This document shows positions 15,779 through 25,070 of a stretch of 64,000 bases of DNA, piece after piece. The position numbers and the translations under genes were made by a program. The stretch comes from Sulfurimonas crateris (GTDB taxonomy: Bacteria; Campylobacterota; Campylobacteria; Campylobacterales; Sulfurimonadaceae): assembly GCA_945883795.1 (NCBI GenBank), contig CAMCYC010000003.1:32814-96813 (forward strand), in the 5' to 3' direction. The notes under the pieces were generated by a model that saw nothing but the letters and a program-made list of their open reading frames with translations, did no database searches and was not told the origin of the DNA. How positions within the stretch are numbered: position 1 is the stretch's first letter; the number at the start of each line of letters is the position of its first letter.

Positions 15779-17145
15779 TATAATCCTTTAAGAAAGTCGA
15801 TGAGGTACTTTCTTGATTGTTTTTCTAAAGCTTTAAAAGCCTCTTTTGCCTTTTGTGCTTCGCCACCGTGCCAGAGTATCGCTTCGGGAAAACTTCTTGC
15901 TCGTCCATCATGTAAGAGATACAACCCACCGCTGAGTTTTTCTCGTAAACCTATTCCCCAAAGTGGAGTAGTTCTAAATTCACTTGTATTTGCTTGAAAA
16001 TCAACATGTCCATCATCTAAGTCTTTGCCCATATCATGAAGTAATAAATCACTGTATGGATGAATTGTTATGCCTGTTTGTGTTACAAATGTACTAATAT
16101 GGCATTTTGTGCATTCTAAGCTTTGAAATATTTTTTCACCTTCTAAAAAGTTTTTATTTACTCTACTCTTTGGAATTTGCAAAGATTTTAAATAAAAACT
16201 TATTGCGTTGAGCCTTTGTATAGGTAAATCAAACTCTGCTTCATCTTTTGGGGCATTCAAACACTCTTTTTCAAATTGTGTACAATTTTCTTGTGGATAT
16301 AAAGGGTTTGTAAGTCCCATATCATTGAGAGCAGCATTTGCACTTTGATGTTTAATATCTACTGCCGTTGCCTTATAGGCAAAACGCCCTAGCATCATTA
16401 TTTTATGTTGGGGAGAATATACTTTATTGGCTTTACCAGAAATACCATCGCCATCAAGGTCGTTTACATCTTCATTTTTTAAAATATCTTTTGCACTAAT
16501 ATCTTCTAATAAACCAAGTCCTACAAGTGGAAGTGCCAAACGGGGTGCTATATTGAGATTTTGACTTGTAGCACCATAATTTAAATGTGAAATACTATAA
16601 GTTGGCATAGTCAGTTCAAAGTGTTCACCGTCTGTATAATTCCCTTTTATTTTCTCGTAAGAAACACTGATTTTACCTTCAAATGGAACTTTTATATTCC
16701 CATTTGTTGCTAACTGTACACCATAAATAGGCTCTGGAATAAAACCTATTGTATTGATGAGGTCATGATGTATATTTTGTGCTATTGATAATCGTAAAAC
16801 CAAAGAGTGGTTTAGCGTTGCATCTTGATTGAGTACAATTCCCGCAGAATTATTCTGATGACAACTTTTGCATGTGTTGGCATTGAAAAGTGGACCAAGA
16901 CCATCACGAGCTGTTGTAGCAGAGGGTGCTTCAACCCATGGAATACTAAAAAAACTTTTCCCTAAAATAAAAGTCTCTTCCTCTTGAGTATTTAATTTTT
17001 GCATATTTGAAAAGGCTGTCTTAGTTGTATCGTTTGTGTAAATATCAGGTGTATTTAGAGTTCTTTCATTTTCAAAACTACACCCCAAAAAAAAGAGTGT
17101 CGTTACTATAAACGATGAAAAATGAATTTTAGAGTTGTGTTTCAT
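15778..17145 (-). CDS. di-haem oxidoreductase-like lipoprotein (DUF1111, 'thiol oxidoreductase')
   Basis: 455 residues, lipobox FFLGCS (Cys22). DGLGPLFNANTCKSCH (CXXCH at 92-96) and a later CTKCH (about 344) bind two haems c. MLGRFAYKATAVDI, LNDMGLTNPLYP and FRTTPLWGIGL are hallmarks of the DUF1111 family, which accompanies imelysins in Fur-controlled clusters of Pseudomonas and Vibrio. The reaction is unproven; an electron-transfer role in iron uptake is the usual proposal. It overlaps the upstream imelysin by 17 bases and the downstream one by one base, so co-translation is likely. Confidence 0.87.
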   Translation of the reverse strand: MKHNSKIHFSSFIVTTLFFLGCSFENERTLNTPDIYTNDTTKTAFSNMQKLNTQEEETFILGKSFFSIPWVEAPSATTARDGLGPLFNANTCKSCHQNNSAGIVLNQDATLNHSLVLRLSIAQNIHHDLINTIGFIPEPIYGVQLATNGNIKVPFEGKISVSYEKIKGNYTDGEHFELTMPTYSISHLNYGATSQNLNIAPRLALPLVGLGLLEDISAKDILKNEDVNDLDGDGISGKANKVYSPQHKIMMLGRFAYKATAVDIKHQSANAALNDMGLTNPLYPQENCTQFEKECLNAPKDEAEFDLPIQRLNAISFYLKSLQIPKSRVNKNFLEGEKIFQSLECTKCHISTFVTQTGITIHPYSDLLLHDMGKDLDDGHVDFQANTSEFRTTPLWGIGLREKLSGGLYLLHDGRARSFPEAILWHGGEAQKAKEAFKALEKQSRKYLIDFLKGL

Positions 17146-18496
17146 CTGGGTCTGTTACATCATCTGTTGTTAAGCTAATACCAAATTCAGTAGCTACGCT
17201 TACCATTTTATCCCCTAAGTCTCTCATACTATTTTTAGCATTCACTATATTTTGTCTGTAAGAGCTTCCCTCTTTGATTTGATAATCAAAATGTTCGGTT
17301 GTTATGGCTGTATTGAGTGTAGTGATTTTTGTATCTATTGAACTTATAAGAGTGTCAATTTCACTTTTTTTAGCGGTGCTTAGAAGTGAATAGAAACTTT
17401 TTCCTTTTGATGCACCTAAATATTCACCTTTGAGAAGATTTTTAAAGCCTTGATAGTTCGTTGTTATATCTCTATGTGTGTTGTCCGAAAAACAACTATG
17501 TTCATCCTCTTCACTTGGTGTAAGCACAGCAACTGCTATACGCTCATTTGCAACTTCAGATTTGATAAATACGCCTAAACCGATAAATATATTTTTGAGC
17601 GCTGTATCTGTTGCAATATTTTTAGAAGCATCATTGTTTGTAAGTGTTCCCAAAAATGCACTTCTATAACATCCAATACCTGTTGTACAATTTGTACTTT
17701 CGCTTTGCCATGCATTTGAAATTGTTGTTAAATTCTCTACTAATAAATCTGCACTAGCTTGTAAATAAGTCATTCTTCTTTGAGCATTTGCACCTGAAGT
17801 AAAATCAGTGAGTGGGCGTTGTCCTGCGGTTGTAGCACCATTTGTTATGGTGTCTGCAACAAATGAGGCATAATCTTGGTCTTGTCCCCAAAGTAAAAAC
17901 TCTATTGCATGGTAGCCAGTAGCAACATTTGCATCGCCTCCATTTTCATTGAGTTGGCTAAGTACCTCTTTTGTGATGGTTGTTACATTCACTTCAGAGC
18001 CTCCATTTGGAGTAAAAGAGGTGGTATTATCAATAATATTACCACTTGTTGTACTTCCATCTGCGGCAGTTGTGTAATCAATCATGTTTTCATCCAAAGG
18101 CCAAGCATTAATCTGCCCCTCAGGTGTTTTATAAAGTGTAGCAATCCAACTATCCTCTGCATCTATAGGACCATTTGATAAACGCAAAGCTTCAGTAGTT
18201 CCATAGGATTCCCTAGCTTTAAGCCATGCTGTTTTTGTGGCATCTAAATTTATTTGATTTGGCGTTGTGGCAAATGTATTTATTGCACTTTGAAGAGTTT
18301 GAGCATCTGCTAAAGCTTTTTCATAATTGAGTTCTGCAATAGTTGCATAAGTAGTTAAAACCTCATTTTTTTGTGTAGAAGAGATACCATTTGCTGGTGT
18401 TGGTGAGCTTCCGCCACCACCGCCACATCCAGTTATTAGCGATGAGAGTAGAGTTGCCAAAACAATGCTGTGCATACTTTTGTATTGTATTTTCAA
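17129..18496 (-). CDS. imelysin family (M75/EfeO-like) lipoprotein
   Basis: 455 residues. The lipobox SLITGCGG (Cys24) predicts a periplasmic lipoprotein followed by a Gly/Ser linker. GYHAIEFLLWGQD contains the complete GXHXXE metal motif of imelysins, and RPLTDF with the later C-terminal repeats matches the two-bundle fold. Related proteins (EfeO, Algp7, IcmP) bind iron or take part in its uptake. TTG 18496 is the likely start because AAGGA lies seven bases upstream; ATG 18475 would leave a short but still usable signal. First gene of the operon, transcribed from a TATAAT near 18529-18534 close to a Fur-like site. Confidence 0.87.
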   Translation of the reverse strand: MKIQYKSMHSIVLATLLSSLITGCGGGGGSSPTPANGISSTQKNEVLTTYATIAELNYEKALADAQTLQSAINTFATTPNQINLDATKTAWLKARESYGTTEALRLSNGPIDAEDSWIATLYKTPEGQINAWPLDENMIDYTTAADGSTTSGNIIDNTTSFTPNGGSEVNVTTITKEVLSQLNENGGDANVATGYHAIEFLLWGQDQDYASFVADTITNGATTAGQRPLTDFTSGANAQRRMTYLQASADLLVENLTTISNAWQSESTNCTTGIGCYRSAFLGTLTNNDASKNIATDTALKNIFIGLGVFIKSEVANERIAVAVLTPSEEDEHSCFSDNTHRDITTNYQGFKNLLKGEYLGASKGKSFYSLLSTAKKSEIDTLISSIDTKITTLNTAITTEHFDYQIKEGSSYRQNIVNAKNSMRDLGDKMVSVATEFGISLTTDDVTDPDETQL

Positions 18497-18564
18497 ATTA
18501 AATTCCTTTTTTGATATTAATTATCGAAATTATAAATGAACTTTCCTTTAGTAATTATTAATTT

Positions 18565-18583
18565 GATAATTGTTATCAGTATC
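18565..18583. promoter_or_regulatory. Fur-box-like operator shared by divergent iron/redox operons
   Basis: GATAATTGTTATCAGTATC matches the 19-bp E. coli Fur consensus at 15 positions (hand count). It lies between the imelysin operon (leftward) and the FMN-binding protein gene (rightward, start 18642) and could repress both. A second weaker GATA-N5-TATC element sits at 18513-18525, near the leftward start. Fur specificity in Campylobacterota differs from E. coli, so the match is suggestive only. Confidence 0.6.
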
Positions 18584-18641
18584 ATTGACAAAAAATATTG
18601 AATAAATTATAATTGCATTTATTTTACAAGAAGGTATAAAA

Positions 18642-19166
18642 ATGAAAAAAACTTTTTTGACTTTATTCGTTGTTTCTTTAGCTAGTGCAGAACTTTTAGT
18701 ATCACCTGCAAAATCTATGCAACTTGCTTTTTCTTTAGACGCACACATAGAAAAAAAGAATATTTTACTTTCAAAAGAGCAGGTTGATACGGTTGAAAAA
18801 GAGACAAAAAATAAGCTTAAAACAAAACTTTATCAAATATATAAAGCTACAAAAGATGAACATCTTTTAGGGTATGGAATTTTAGTGAGTCAAATGGTTC
18901 GTTCTAAAAATTGTGTTGTGATGTATCATATCTCTGCTGATAAAATTTTAAAAAGTATAGAGATAATAGCGTTTAATGAACCAAAAGAGTATCTGCCAAA
19001 TCAACAATGGAAAAAAGTATTTAACACCGTTTCGACATTAGAACCTTTATACCTTTCAAAGCAAATTCCAACTATTACAGGTGCAACTTTAAGCGCAAGA
19101 GCGGTTACTGATGCCTCAAGAACTGCATTTGCAATTTATAATCAGGTGTTAAAGGAGCAAAAATGA
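18642..19166 (+). CDS. periplasmic FMN-binding (flavinylated) domain protein
   Basis: 174 residues with a short signal peptide (about 1-17). The C-terminal TITGATLSARAVTDAS contains the (S/T)GAT motif that ApbE modifies with FMN, Thr149 being the predicted acceptor. It would therefore be a periplasmic one-domain flavoprotein like RnfG/NqrC soluble domains. apbE itself lies three genes away on the other strand. The gene has an AGAAGG Shine-Dalgarno, follows a Fur-box-like site, and overlaps the next membrane-protein gene by four bases. The inferred role is passing electrons to ferric iron or to the haem lipoproteins. Confidence 0.82.
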   Translation: MKKTFLTLFVVSLASAELLVSPAKSMQLAFSLDAHIEKKNILLSKEQVDTVEKETKNKLKTKLYQIYKATKDEHLLGYGILVSQMVRSKNCVVMYHISADKILKSIEIIAFNEPKEYLPNQQWKKVFNTVSTLEPLYLSKQIPTITGATLSARAVTDASRTAFAIYNQVLKEQK

Positions 19167-19636
19167 GATTTACACTTATCAAAGATATTAAGCAAGACCC
19201 TTTTATGCGTCTTGTTCTTTCGTTTTTACTCCTTTTTATTTTTATCTATCTTGGAAGTGATTTATTTGTAAAACACTCCTCTTTTGGAATATTTCCACTC
19301 CAAATTTCAAATACACTTTATGGAGATACAGAGCAGTTTTTAGATGCTATTTCTGCATCTCTTTTTTTAGAATTTTGGCATACAGAAATATTTTTTTGCA
19401 TGATGATTTTGTTTACTCTTAGCACAGTGTATCTGAGAGTTTCTAAAGCTTCTAAAGGGGCAATAATTCTTGTACATGTTATGATGATAAGTGCATTTTT
19501 ATCTCTTCTTACGCTTTTTTTAGCCTATTATGGTTCAAACTTTTTTGTAAACTTTTATGTTATATTTAATTTTATTTGGCATATTGGTGCAGTTGGTAGT
19601 TCCCTTGATTCATTTAAAAGGTTATATTTTGCATAG
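19163..19636 (+). CDS. small membrane protein of the FMN/ApbE cassette, family not recognised
   Basis: 157 residues, with an N-terminal cytoplasmic stretch and about four hydrophobic segments (roughly 17-35, 65-88, 98-122 and 128-148). His residues lie in or beside membrane helices (EFWHTEIFF, ILVHVMMIS, FIWHIGAV), which would suit b-type haem ligation but is not proof. It overlaps the FMN protein gene by four bases and the next gene by eight, so the three are one translational unit. The likely job is to pass electrons across the inner membrane to the flavoprotein. Confidence 0.7.
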   Translation: MRFTLIKDIKQDPFMRLVLSFLLLFIFIYLGSDLFVKHSSFGIFPLQISNTLYGDTEQFLDAISASLFLEFWHTEIFFCMMILFTLSTVYLRVSKASKGAIILVHVMMISAFLSLLTLFLAYYGSNFFVNFYVIFNFIWHIGAVGSSLDSFKRLYFA

Positions 19637-20069
19637 AGCATATAAGGGGATAATTCTTTATTTTGGATTTTTTCTTTTTTTATTACTACTGAGTGGTGTG
19701 ATGTTATATGCACAAAAAACATCGTTTAGTTTTTTGGGTACTTTAAACTATTATTTTGGTTGTGAAACAAGATTTATTGTTGCAAAAACAAATATGGGTA
19801 TTTGGAAACTTATATTGCCTCATATTTTTGCATTTGCTTTGCTTTCGATGCTGTTGTTGCATTTTTTACTTTTTACAAAGTTCAAACAAAAAGCAATTCC
19901 TCTTGTTTATACTCTTTTTATTCTACAGTTTTTAGAGATTTTTAGCCCTTTTTTGATTAGTAAAGGTATCGTTTTTTTTGTTATTGTTAAGCTTTTATCT
20001 CTTATTTTATATCTTGCTTTACTTATTTTTGTTTTTATTCTTTTAGTTTTGAGTATGCGTCAATCTTAA
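19629..20069 (+). CDS. second small membrane protein of the FMN/ApbE cassette
   Basis: 146 residues if started at TTG 19629, which has AAAAGG seven bases upstream and overlaps the previous stop by eight bases. A longer frame from ATG 19557 would overlap by 80 bases and lacks a good ribosome site. Four membrane segments are visible, with HRAYKGIIL at the first, ILPHIF and LLLHFLLF later, and a short loop with GCETRF. The HR...G...SG pattern faintly recalls PepSY-associated and cytochrome b561-like proteins. No family can be assigned with confidence. It ends four bases inside the convergent apbE. Confidence 0.65.
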   Translation: MHRAYKGIILYFGFFLFLLLLSGVMLYAQKTSFSFLGTLNYYFGCETRFIVAKTNMGIWKLILPHIFAFALLSMLLLHFLLFTKFKQKAIPLVYTLFILQFLEIFSPFLISKGIVFFVIVKLLSLILYLALLIFVFILLVLSMRQS

Positions 20070-21013
20070 TAAACTTTTAAATTTTTTACAAATTTGTGGA
20101 TATTTTGACTTATTACAAGTTTTTTGTCATTTTCTAAGATGATATATCCGATTGATTTATTGTTTAAGAATTGATAAGCTTTTTCTTTTGGCATGACACT
20201 TACGGCAGTAGCATACGCATCCAAATCACTATTTGGAAGTTGTGAAATAAGTGTAATGGAAGTAAAATTTTGTTGAGAAAATCTTGTTTTAGGGTTGATA
20301 AGATGATTATTTTTTACGGAATTTACATATCTATTATAAGTGCCACTTGTACTAATTCCAGTTTCAAATGCTACCGTATCAAAGTGAGCAAGATAGTTTG
20401 CATCATGTGGATTTTGAATATTTATACGACATGTATCTAAGCAACGAATATCTCCACTTACTCCAATAATAGCTTTTTTGATATGTTTATTTTTAAAATT
20501 TTGCATCACTTTATCGACTCCAAAACCTTTTCCCATGCCTCCAAAATCAAGTGTGATATTAGCATCTAAAGAGACTTGTTTTCTATCAAAATGTAAACCA
20601 TGAAAGTCCACTTTTGCACTTTTGAGTTCTTTGATATATGGCACTCTTTGTTCCTCTCCAAATCTATACAAATCTTTGGTAATTGACCCAATTGTAATAT
20701 CAAAATAACCATTTGTTTCTTGATAATAACGGCTACTTTCTTGTAATGCTTCAAAAAGAGTATCATCAAGAGTTATTTGTTTGTCATGATTGAGTTTATA
20801 TACAAGTGCATTTTGGTTGTAAGATGAGAGTGACATCTCTATTTTATGCAAAATATCAAACCCTTTTTGTATCTGATTTTCATCTTTTTTGAGTGTAAAT
20901 AAAGTTACAAAAGTTCCCATTTGTACAAGTGTTCTACTCACTAAAGATTCTTGAGAAAATAGTAAAGTGTTTAAAAAAAAAACTATTATAATAGTTTTAA
21001 AAATAAGTATCAA
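20066..21013 (-). CDS. apbE: FAD:protein FMN transferase ApbE
   Basis: Periplasmic Mg2+-dependent enzyme that attaches FMN to Thr in SGAT-type motifs. 315 residues with a hydrophobic N-terminal export segment. LDFGGMGKGFGVDKV, ISTSGTYNRY and HLINPKT are the family signatures for FAD and metal binding, and LDAYATAVSVM closes the site. The neighbouring FMN-binding protein is its obvious substrate. It is transcribed toward the cassette with a four-base overlap of the ends, so it is not in the same operon but is clearly linked in function. Confidence 0.93.
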   Translation of the reverse strand: MILIFKTIIIVFFLNTLLFSQESLVSRTLVQMGTFVTLFTLKKDENQIQKGFDILHKIEMSLSSYNQNALVYKLNHDKQITLDDTLFEALQESSRYYQETNGYFDITIGSITKDLYRFGEEQRVPYIKELKSAKVDFHGLHFDRKQVSLDANITLDFGGMGKGFGVDKVMQNFKNKHIKKAIIGVSGDIRCLDTCRINIQNPHDANYLAHFDTVAFETGISTSGTYNRYVNSVKNNHLINPKTRFSQQNFTSITLISQLPNSDLDAYATAVSVMPKEKAYQFLNNKSIGYIILENDKKLVISQNIHKFVKNLKVY

Positions 21014-21177
21014 AAGTTATCCTTTTTACTAAAAAAAAGCATTATAACAAAAAAAAGATTTGAGGTTTTTTTTATCAAATTTATCTCTATTTGTAATTAT
21101 AAAAAATAAGTATTTTTAATTTTTGCTTAATAAATATAATCCTATAATCCAATTAACTTTAAATAAGGGTTTATTGG

Positions 21178-22809
21178 ATGGATTTTTTGAATAATTTTCG
21201 TATTCGACAAGTTTTGTTGGGTTCGGTTGTGATTGTATTGGTTGTTTTACTTTTGAGTACTTTTTTGAATCATATTAAAATGGATGAGGTTGTTGCAAAT
21301 ACAGAAAAACAAAAAAATGATGCAATACCCAATTTGATAGATTTTTTAGATTTACAACTCAATATCATTCAAATCCAACAGTGGCTTACAGATATTTCGG
21401 CTACAAGAGCTGCTGAGGGTTATGATGATGGATACGATGAGGCAAAAAATTATTTTGATAAAGCAAATGCAACACTAGAGAGATTAATTCTTAGACATAA
21501 ACAGTTTGAGGATATGAAAACAGTTGAGATGCTTGGGGCGTATAAAAAAAGTGTTCAAGAATATTATGCACTTGGTGTAGAGATGGCAGAGATTTATGTA
21601 AAGCATGGACCAACAGAGGGAAATAAACTGATGTCAAAATTAGACCCTTTTGCAGAAAAATTAGCAACAGAGCTTGATTCTTGGATTGACGAACATAAAA
21701 AGGATTTTAAACAAAGTTCTATTGCAGTTTCTACAAGTATCTTAAGTTTTAAAGCTCAAAGTACCGCTCTTTTTATTTTGCTTTTTGTTGTTATTATTGC
21801 CTCTTTTTCAATCATTGATAGAGTTTTAAGTCGCATAAAATATATTGATAGTTATTTGGCTCAATTAGCAAAACTTGATTTTACTCATAAATTAGAGATT
21901 CATGGCAAAAATGAGATAGCACAAATTGCTCAAAATCTTTTTAAAGTGATTGAAGTGATAAAAGATTTTATTGCAGAGGCAAAAATCTCTTCTACAGAAA
22001 ACTCATCTATCTCTCATGAACTCTCTACCACTGCAACAATTGTTGGAAAAAAAGTGGAAGATGTAACAAAAATTGTACAAGTTGCAACTCAAAAAGCAAA
22101 AGATATAACACAAGAGATAGACCACTCTGTAGCAGATGCAAATCAAAGTCGTAAAGAAACAGTTTTTGTAAGTGAAAATTTAGCAGCGGCTACAAAAGAT
22201 ATTATCTCTCTTACAAAAGATGTTCAAGAAACTGCACATATAGAATCTGACATGGCACAAAAACTTCAAAATTTAAGTCATGAAGCTTCACAAGTCAAAG
22301 AGATATTAAATGTTATCTCCGATATTGCAGACCAAACAAATCTATTAGCTTTAAATGCAGCTATTGAAGCAGCAAGAGCTGGTGAGCATGGAAGAGGGTT
22401 TGCGGTGGTTGCAGATGAGGTGCGTAAACTTGCAGAAAGAACACAAAAAAGCCTTTTAGAAATACAAACAACAATTAATGTGATGGTTCAATCAATTACG
22501 GATTCGAGTGAACAAATGAATAAAAATTCCAACCATATTCAACAACTTGCAAATATCTCTTCAAATGTAGAAAAGAAAATTCATGAAACACTAGAGTTGA
22601 TGGAAAAAGCGACAAATGCAAATAAAAAAACAGTAACTGATTTTGACCGCACTGGTAAATTGGTATTTGCTATTGCTTCTGATATTGACAATGCAAATAC
22701 TATTGTCGCTTCAAATGCAAGAAGTGTTGAAGAGATAAGTGCGGCAGCAGAGCATTTAAGAAACATGACTGAAAATTTAAATAATAAAATGCAACAGTTT
22801 AAAGTCTAA
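21178..22809 (+). CDS. methyl-accepting chemotaxis protein
   Basis: 543 residues. One membrane helix at about 12-30, a helical periplasmic domain (about 31-190, probably a four-helix-bundle type), a second helix at about 195-214, a HAMP-like region, then the signalling hairpin with [20 protein letters not shown] and [20 protein letters not shown]. It senses a small ligand and controls CheA/CheW at the pole. No CheR-docking pentapeptide is visible at the C-terminus. TATAAT-like boxes precede it. The ligand is unknown; a porin gene follows after a short gap. Confidence 0.94.
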   Translation: MDFLNNFRIRQVLLGSVVIVLVVLLLSTFLNHIKMDEVVANTEKQKNDAIPNLIDFLDLQLNIIQIQQWLTDISATRAAEGYDDGYDEAKNYFDKANATLERLILRHKQFEDMKTVEMLGAYKKSVQEYYALGVEMAEIYVKHGPTEGNKLMSKLDPFAEKLATELDSWIDEHKKDFKQSSIAVSTSILSFKAQSTALFILLFVVIIASFSIIDRVLSRIKYIDSYLAQLAKLDFTHKLEIHGKNEIAQIAQNLFKVIEVIKDFIAEAKISSTENSSISHELSTTATIVGKKVEDVTKIVQVATQKAKDITQEIDHSVADANQSRKETVFVSENLAAATKDIISLTKDVQETAHIESDMAQKLQNLSHEASQVKEILNVISDIADQTNLLALNAAIEAARAGEHGRGFAVVADEVRKLAERTQKSLLEIQTTINVMVQSITDSSEQMNKNSNHIQQLANISSNVEKKIHETLELMEKATNANKKTVTDFDRTGKLVFAIASDIDNANTIVASNARSVEEISAAAEHLRNMTENLNNKMQQFKV

Positions 22810-22849
22810 AATTTTTTATATTATATTAATTAATGTGCAAAGGATAAAA

Positions 22850-24034
22850 ATGCAAAATATAGTAAAAGTGGTTTTTGTGTCAAGTTTATTGGGAGCATTA
22901 GTCTATGGTGATGATATCACACAGATGTTTGTAAATGGAAAAGAAAGTGGTGATTTAAGGTTTCTTTATGCGGGAAAATCTCAAAAAGAGATAGGTGCAG
23001 TTAACTTTTATTCTAGTGTAGTTGGCGGTTCTTTAAAATATGAATTGGCAGAGTATTCAGGTTTTAGTGGTAGTGCTGAATTTGTGACTGCTTATGATAT
23101 TCCATTTGCAAGTGGCGATAGAAGCAAAGAAAAAAACTATGCTGAAGTTTCTTCTTCAAATGGATATTACACAACATTATCTCAAGCCTATCTTAATTAC
23201 AAATATGATGGTTTAAATCTAAGAGTTGGTCGTCAAGTTCTTGAGACTCCTTTAGCAAATAATGATGATAGGATGATGATTCAAAACACTTTTGAAGCGT
23301 ATATGGCTACTTATGAGATAAATAGTTTCACCTTGACGGCTGGTAATTTACAAAACTATCAAGGCGTTGATGTAGGGCTTGACACTGGTTGGTCAAATCC
23401 AACAGGCGAAGATGGCACTTGGTTTGGTGGTGTAACCTATAAAGATGCTATAGAAGCAAATGCTTGGTATTACAATATTTCTAAACTTTTAAATGCTGTT
23501 TATATAGATATGAGCATGGAGTATCAATTGAATGATGCTATTGCAGTTGGAGCTGGGGTGCAATATCTCAATCAAAGAGAGCTAGAAAATAGTGGTTCAG
23601 AAGCTAATATTTATGGTGCTGTAGCGGGATTGTCTGTATATGATTTGGGCTTCAGTGTTGCTTATGATAAATCAATTAAAGTTGCTGGAAAAGCAAGTTT
23701 TAGTGGTTTTGGTGGCGGTTGCATGTACACAAGCATGGATACTATGATAATAGATGTAATTACAGAAGATAGAGATGCAGATGCTTTGCTTGCAGGTGTA
23801 AGTTATGCTGTTTTTGATTTTACTTTGTCTTATAATTATGGAAATTTTGTTGGTGATAAGAATAGTGTAGGGGATAAAGCTCATATAATAGAACAAGATA
23901 TTGGTGGGCAATATACTTTTAATGAAAACCTTTTGGCATCAGTTTTTTATATTATTTCTAACGATGAAGAATCTTCTATAAAAACAAGTTATGATTGGAA
24001 TCGTGTACAAGCTACTGTTCGATATTCTTTTTAA
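22850..24034 (+). CDS. OprD-type outer-membrane porin
   Basis: 394 residues from ATG 22850, chosen over GTG 22835 because AAAGGA lies six bases before it. A signal peptide (about 1-22, ending VYG) precedes repeated amphipathic strands, LRVGRQVLETPLANNDDRM (a conserved constriction segment of Campylobacterota porins) and a C-terminal YSF. Related to the large 46432-47772 porin but clearly different. It is probably a specific channel for small anions or acids. It is 40 bases from the MCP stop and may be co-transcribed with it. Confidence 0.83.
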   Translation: MQNIVKVVFVSSLLGALVYGDDITQMFVNGKESGDLRFLYAGKSQKEIGAVNFYSSVVGGSLKYELAEYSGFSGSAEFVTAYDIPFASGDRSKEKNYAEVSSSNGYYTTLSQAYLNYKYDGLNLRVGRQVLETPLANNDDRMMIQNTFEAYMATYEINSFTLTAGNLQNYQGVDVGLDTGWSNPTGEDGTWFGGVTYKDAIEANAWYYNISKLLNAVYIDMSMEYQLNDAIAVGAGVQYLNQRELENSGSEANIYGAVAGLSVYDLGFSVAYDKSIKVAGKASFSGFGGGCMYTSMDTMIIDVITEDRDADALLAGVSYAVFDFTLSYNYGNFVGDKNSVGDKAHIIEQDIGGQYTFNENLLASVFYIISNDEESSIKTSYDWNRVQATVRYSF

Positions 24035-24127
24035 ATAAGAGATACATGTAGAAGTTAAAAAAATCAATTATATTTCAATATTGAAAGTGTATAATTGGCT
24101 TAATCACTAAAAAGAGGGTAGTATAAA

Positions 24128-24676
24128 ATGGATATAGGTGAAATCCAAAGAATGGTTGAAGATGGTGGGATTGTCTTTTTAAGTTATGGTGGTTTTTTGT
24201 CGCAGGCTCTTATATCTGCTATGACAGAAGCACTTGAAAAAGAGGCTGAATATAGTGATATTAGCATGAATGCATCGAATAATATTTTTACGGTGTTTAT
24301 TGAGCTTTCTCAAAATATAATGAACTATTCTAAAAGTGAACAGGTGAATGACAAATCTTTAAAATCGCAAGGGCTTATTGTGGTTTCTAAAAGTGAGCGT
24401 GGTAATTATTATATTCACAGTCAAAATATTATTTCACTTCAAGACAAAAATAATATAGAACTAAAACTCATTGAGATTCAATCTCTAGATAAAGATGGCA
24501 TTAAAAAACGCTATAGAGAATTGCGAAAAAGTGGTCAAAATACACATTCAAAAGGTGGGGGAATAGGATTTTATGAAATTGCAAAACGATGTGATTCTAT
24601 TGAGTATGAGTTCAAGCAGATTAATGAAGATAAATTTTATTTTCATCTTAAAACAACTATAACAATAGATAGATAG
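24128..24676 (+). CDS. siaB: SiaB-family protein kinase
   Basis: 182-residue GHKL-fold kinase. The opening stretch FLSYGGFLSQALI, an N-box-like ELSQNIMNYSK and a G-box-like HSKGGGIGFYEIAKRC match the SiaB family, which phosphorylates the small STAS-like protein SiaC. siaC follows 11 bases later. In Pseudomonas aeruginosa this pair and the SiaA phosphatase control c-di-GMP and aggregation; a SiaA-like phosphatase is convergent at 27377-30532. First gene of a four-gene operon. Confidence 0.85.
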   Translation: MDIGEIQRMVEDGGIVFLSYGGFLSQALISAMTEALEKEAEYSDISMNASNNIFTVFIELSQNIMNYSKSEQVNDKSLKSQGLIVVSKSERGNYYIHSQNIISLQDKNNIELKLIEIQSLDKDGIKKRYRELRKSGQNTHSKGGGIGFYEIAKRCDSIEYEFKQINEDKFYFHLKTTITIDR

Positions 24677-24687
24677 GAGATGTCATA

Positions 24688-25062
24688 ATGGAAAACTTAA
24701 AATTAGAAGCGACAAAATATACACCAGAAATTAGTTTGGATGCAAGTGGAACGGTTTCTCTTACTGGAAAATCATATCCTGAGAATACATTTGAATTTTA
24801 TGCTCCTATGATGGCATGGCTAGAAGAATATTTTGCTGGAAATGCTGTAGAAAAAACTACGATAAATATGGAAATTATTTACTTTAACTCGAGCAGTTCA
24901 AAGCTATTCTTTGACTTTTTTGACTTGCTTGAGGACAATCAAGAAGACCATAAAATTGAAATAAATTGGATTTTTGATAAAGAAAATGAAAGTGCTCAGG
25001 AAGCTGGAGAAGATTTTATAGAAGATTTTGAAGCGCTCAATATTAACCTTGTTGCAAAGTAG
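24688..25062 (+). CDS. siaC: SiaC-family phosphoprotein (DUF1987)
   Basis: 124 residues. The segment IIYFNSSSSKLFFDFF is the signature of the family. The residue matching the phosphorylated Thr68 of P. aeruginosa SiaC is Ser68 here (YFN at 65-67), followed by three more Ser/Lys positions. In the known system, unphosphorylated SiaC binds and activates the SiaD diguanylate cyclase. Here the next gene encodes an HD-GYP phosphodiesterase with an N-terminal coiled coil, which is the likely target. Spacing is 11 bases after siaB and eight before the HD-GYP gene. Confidence 0.85.
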   Translation: MENLKLEATKYTPEISLDASGTVSLTGKSYPENTFEFYAPMMAWLEEYFAGNAVEKTTINMEIIYFNSSSSKLFFDFFDLLEDNQEDHKIEINWIFDKENESAQEAGEDFIEDFEALNINLVAK

Positions 25063-25070
25063 AAAGTAAA

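Noticed and set aside
18513..18525. A second Fur site (GATATTAATTATC) near the imelysin start
   Set aside because: It has only the GATA-N5-TATC outline and is very AT-rich; kept as a note in the operator entry rather than a separate feature.
19557..19636. Frameshift joining the two small membrane proteins of the FMN cassette into one
   Set aside because: The second gene has a good AAAAGG site seven bases before TTG 19629, and eight-base overlaps of this kind are normal in the operon, so two proteins are more likely than one broken one.
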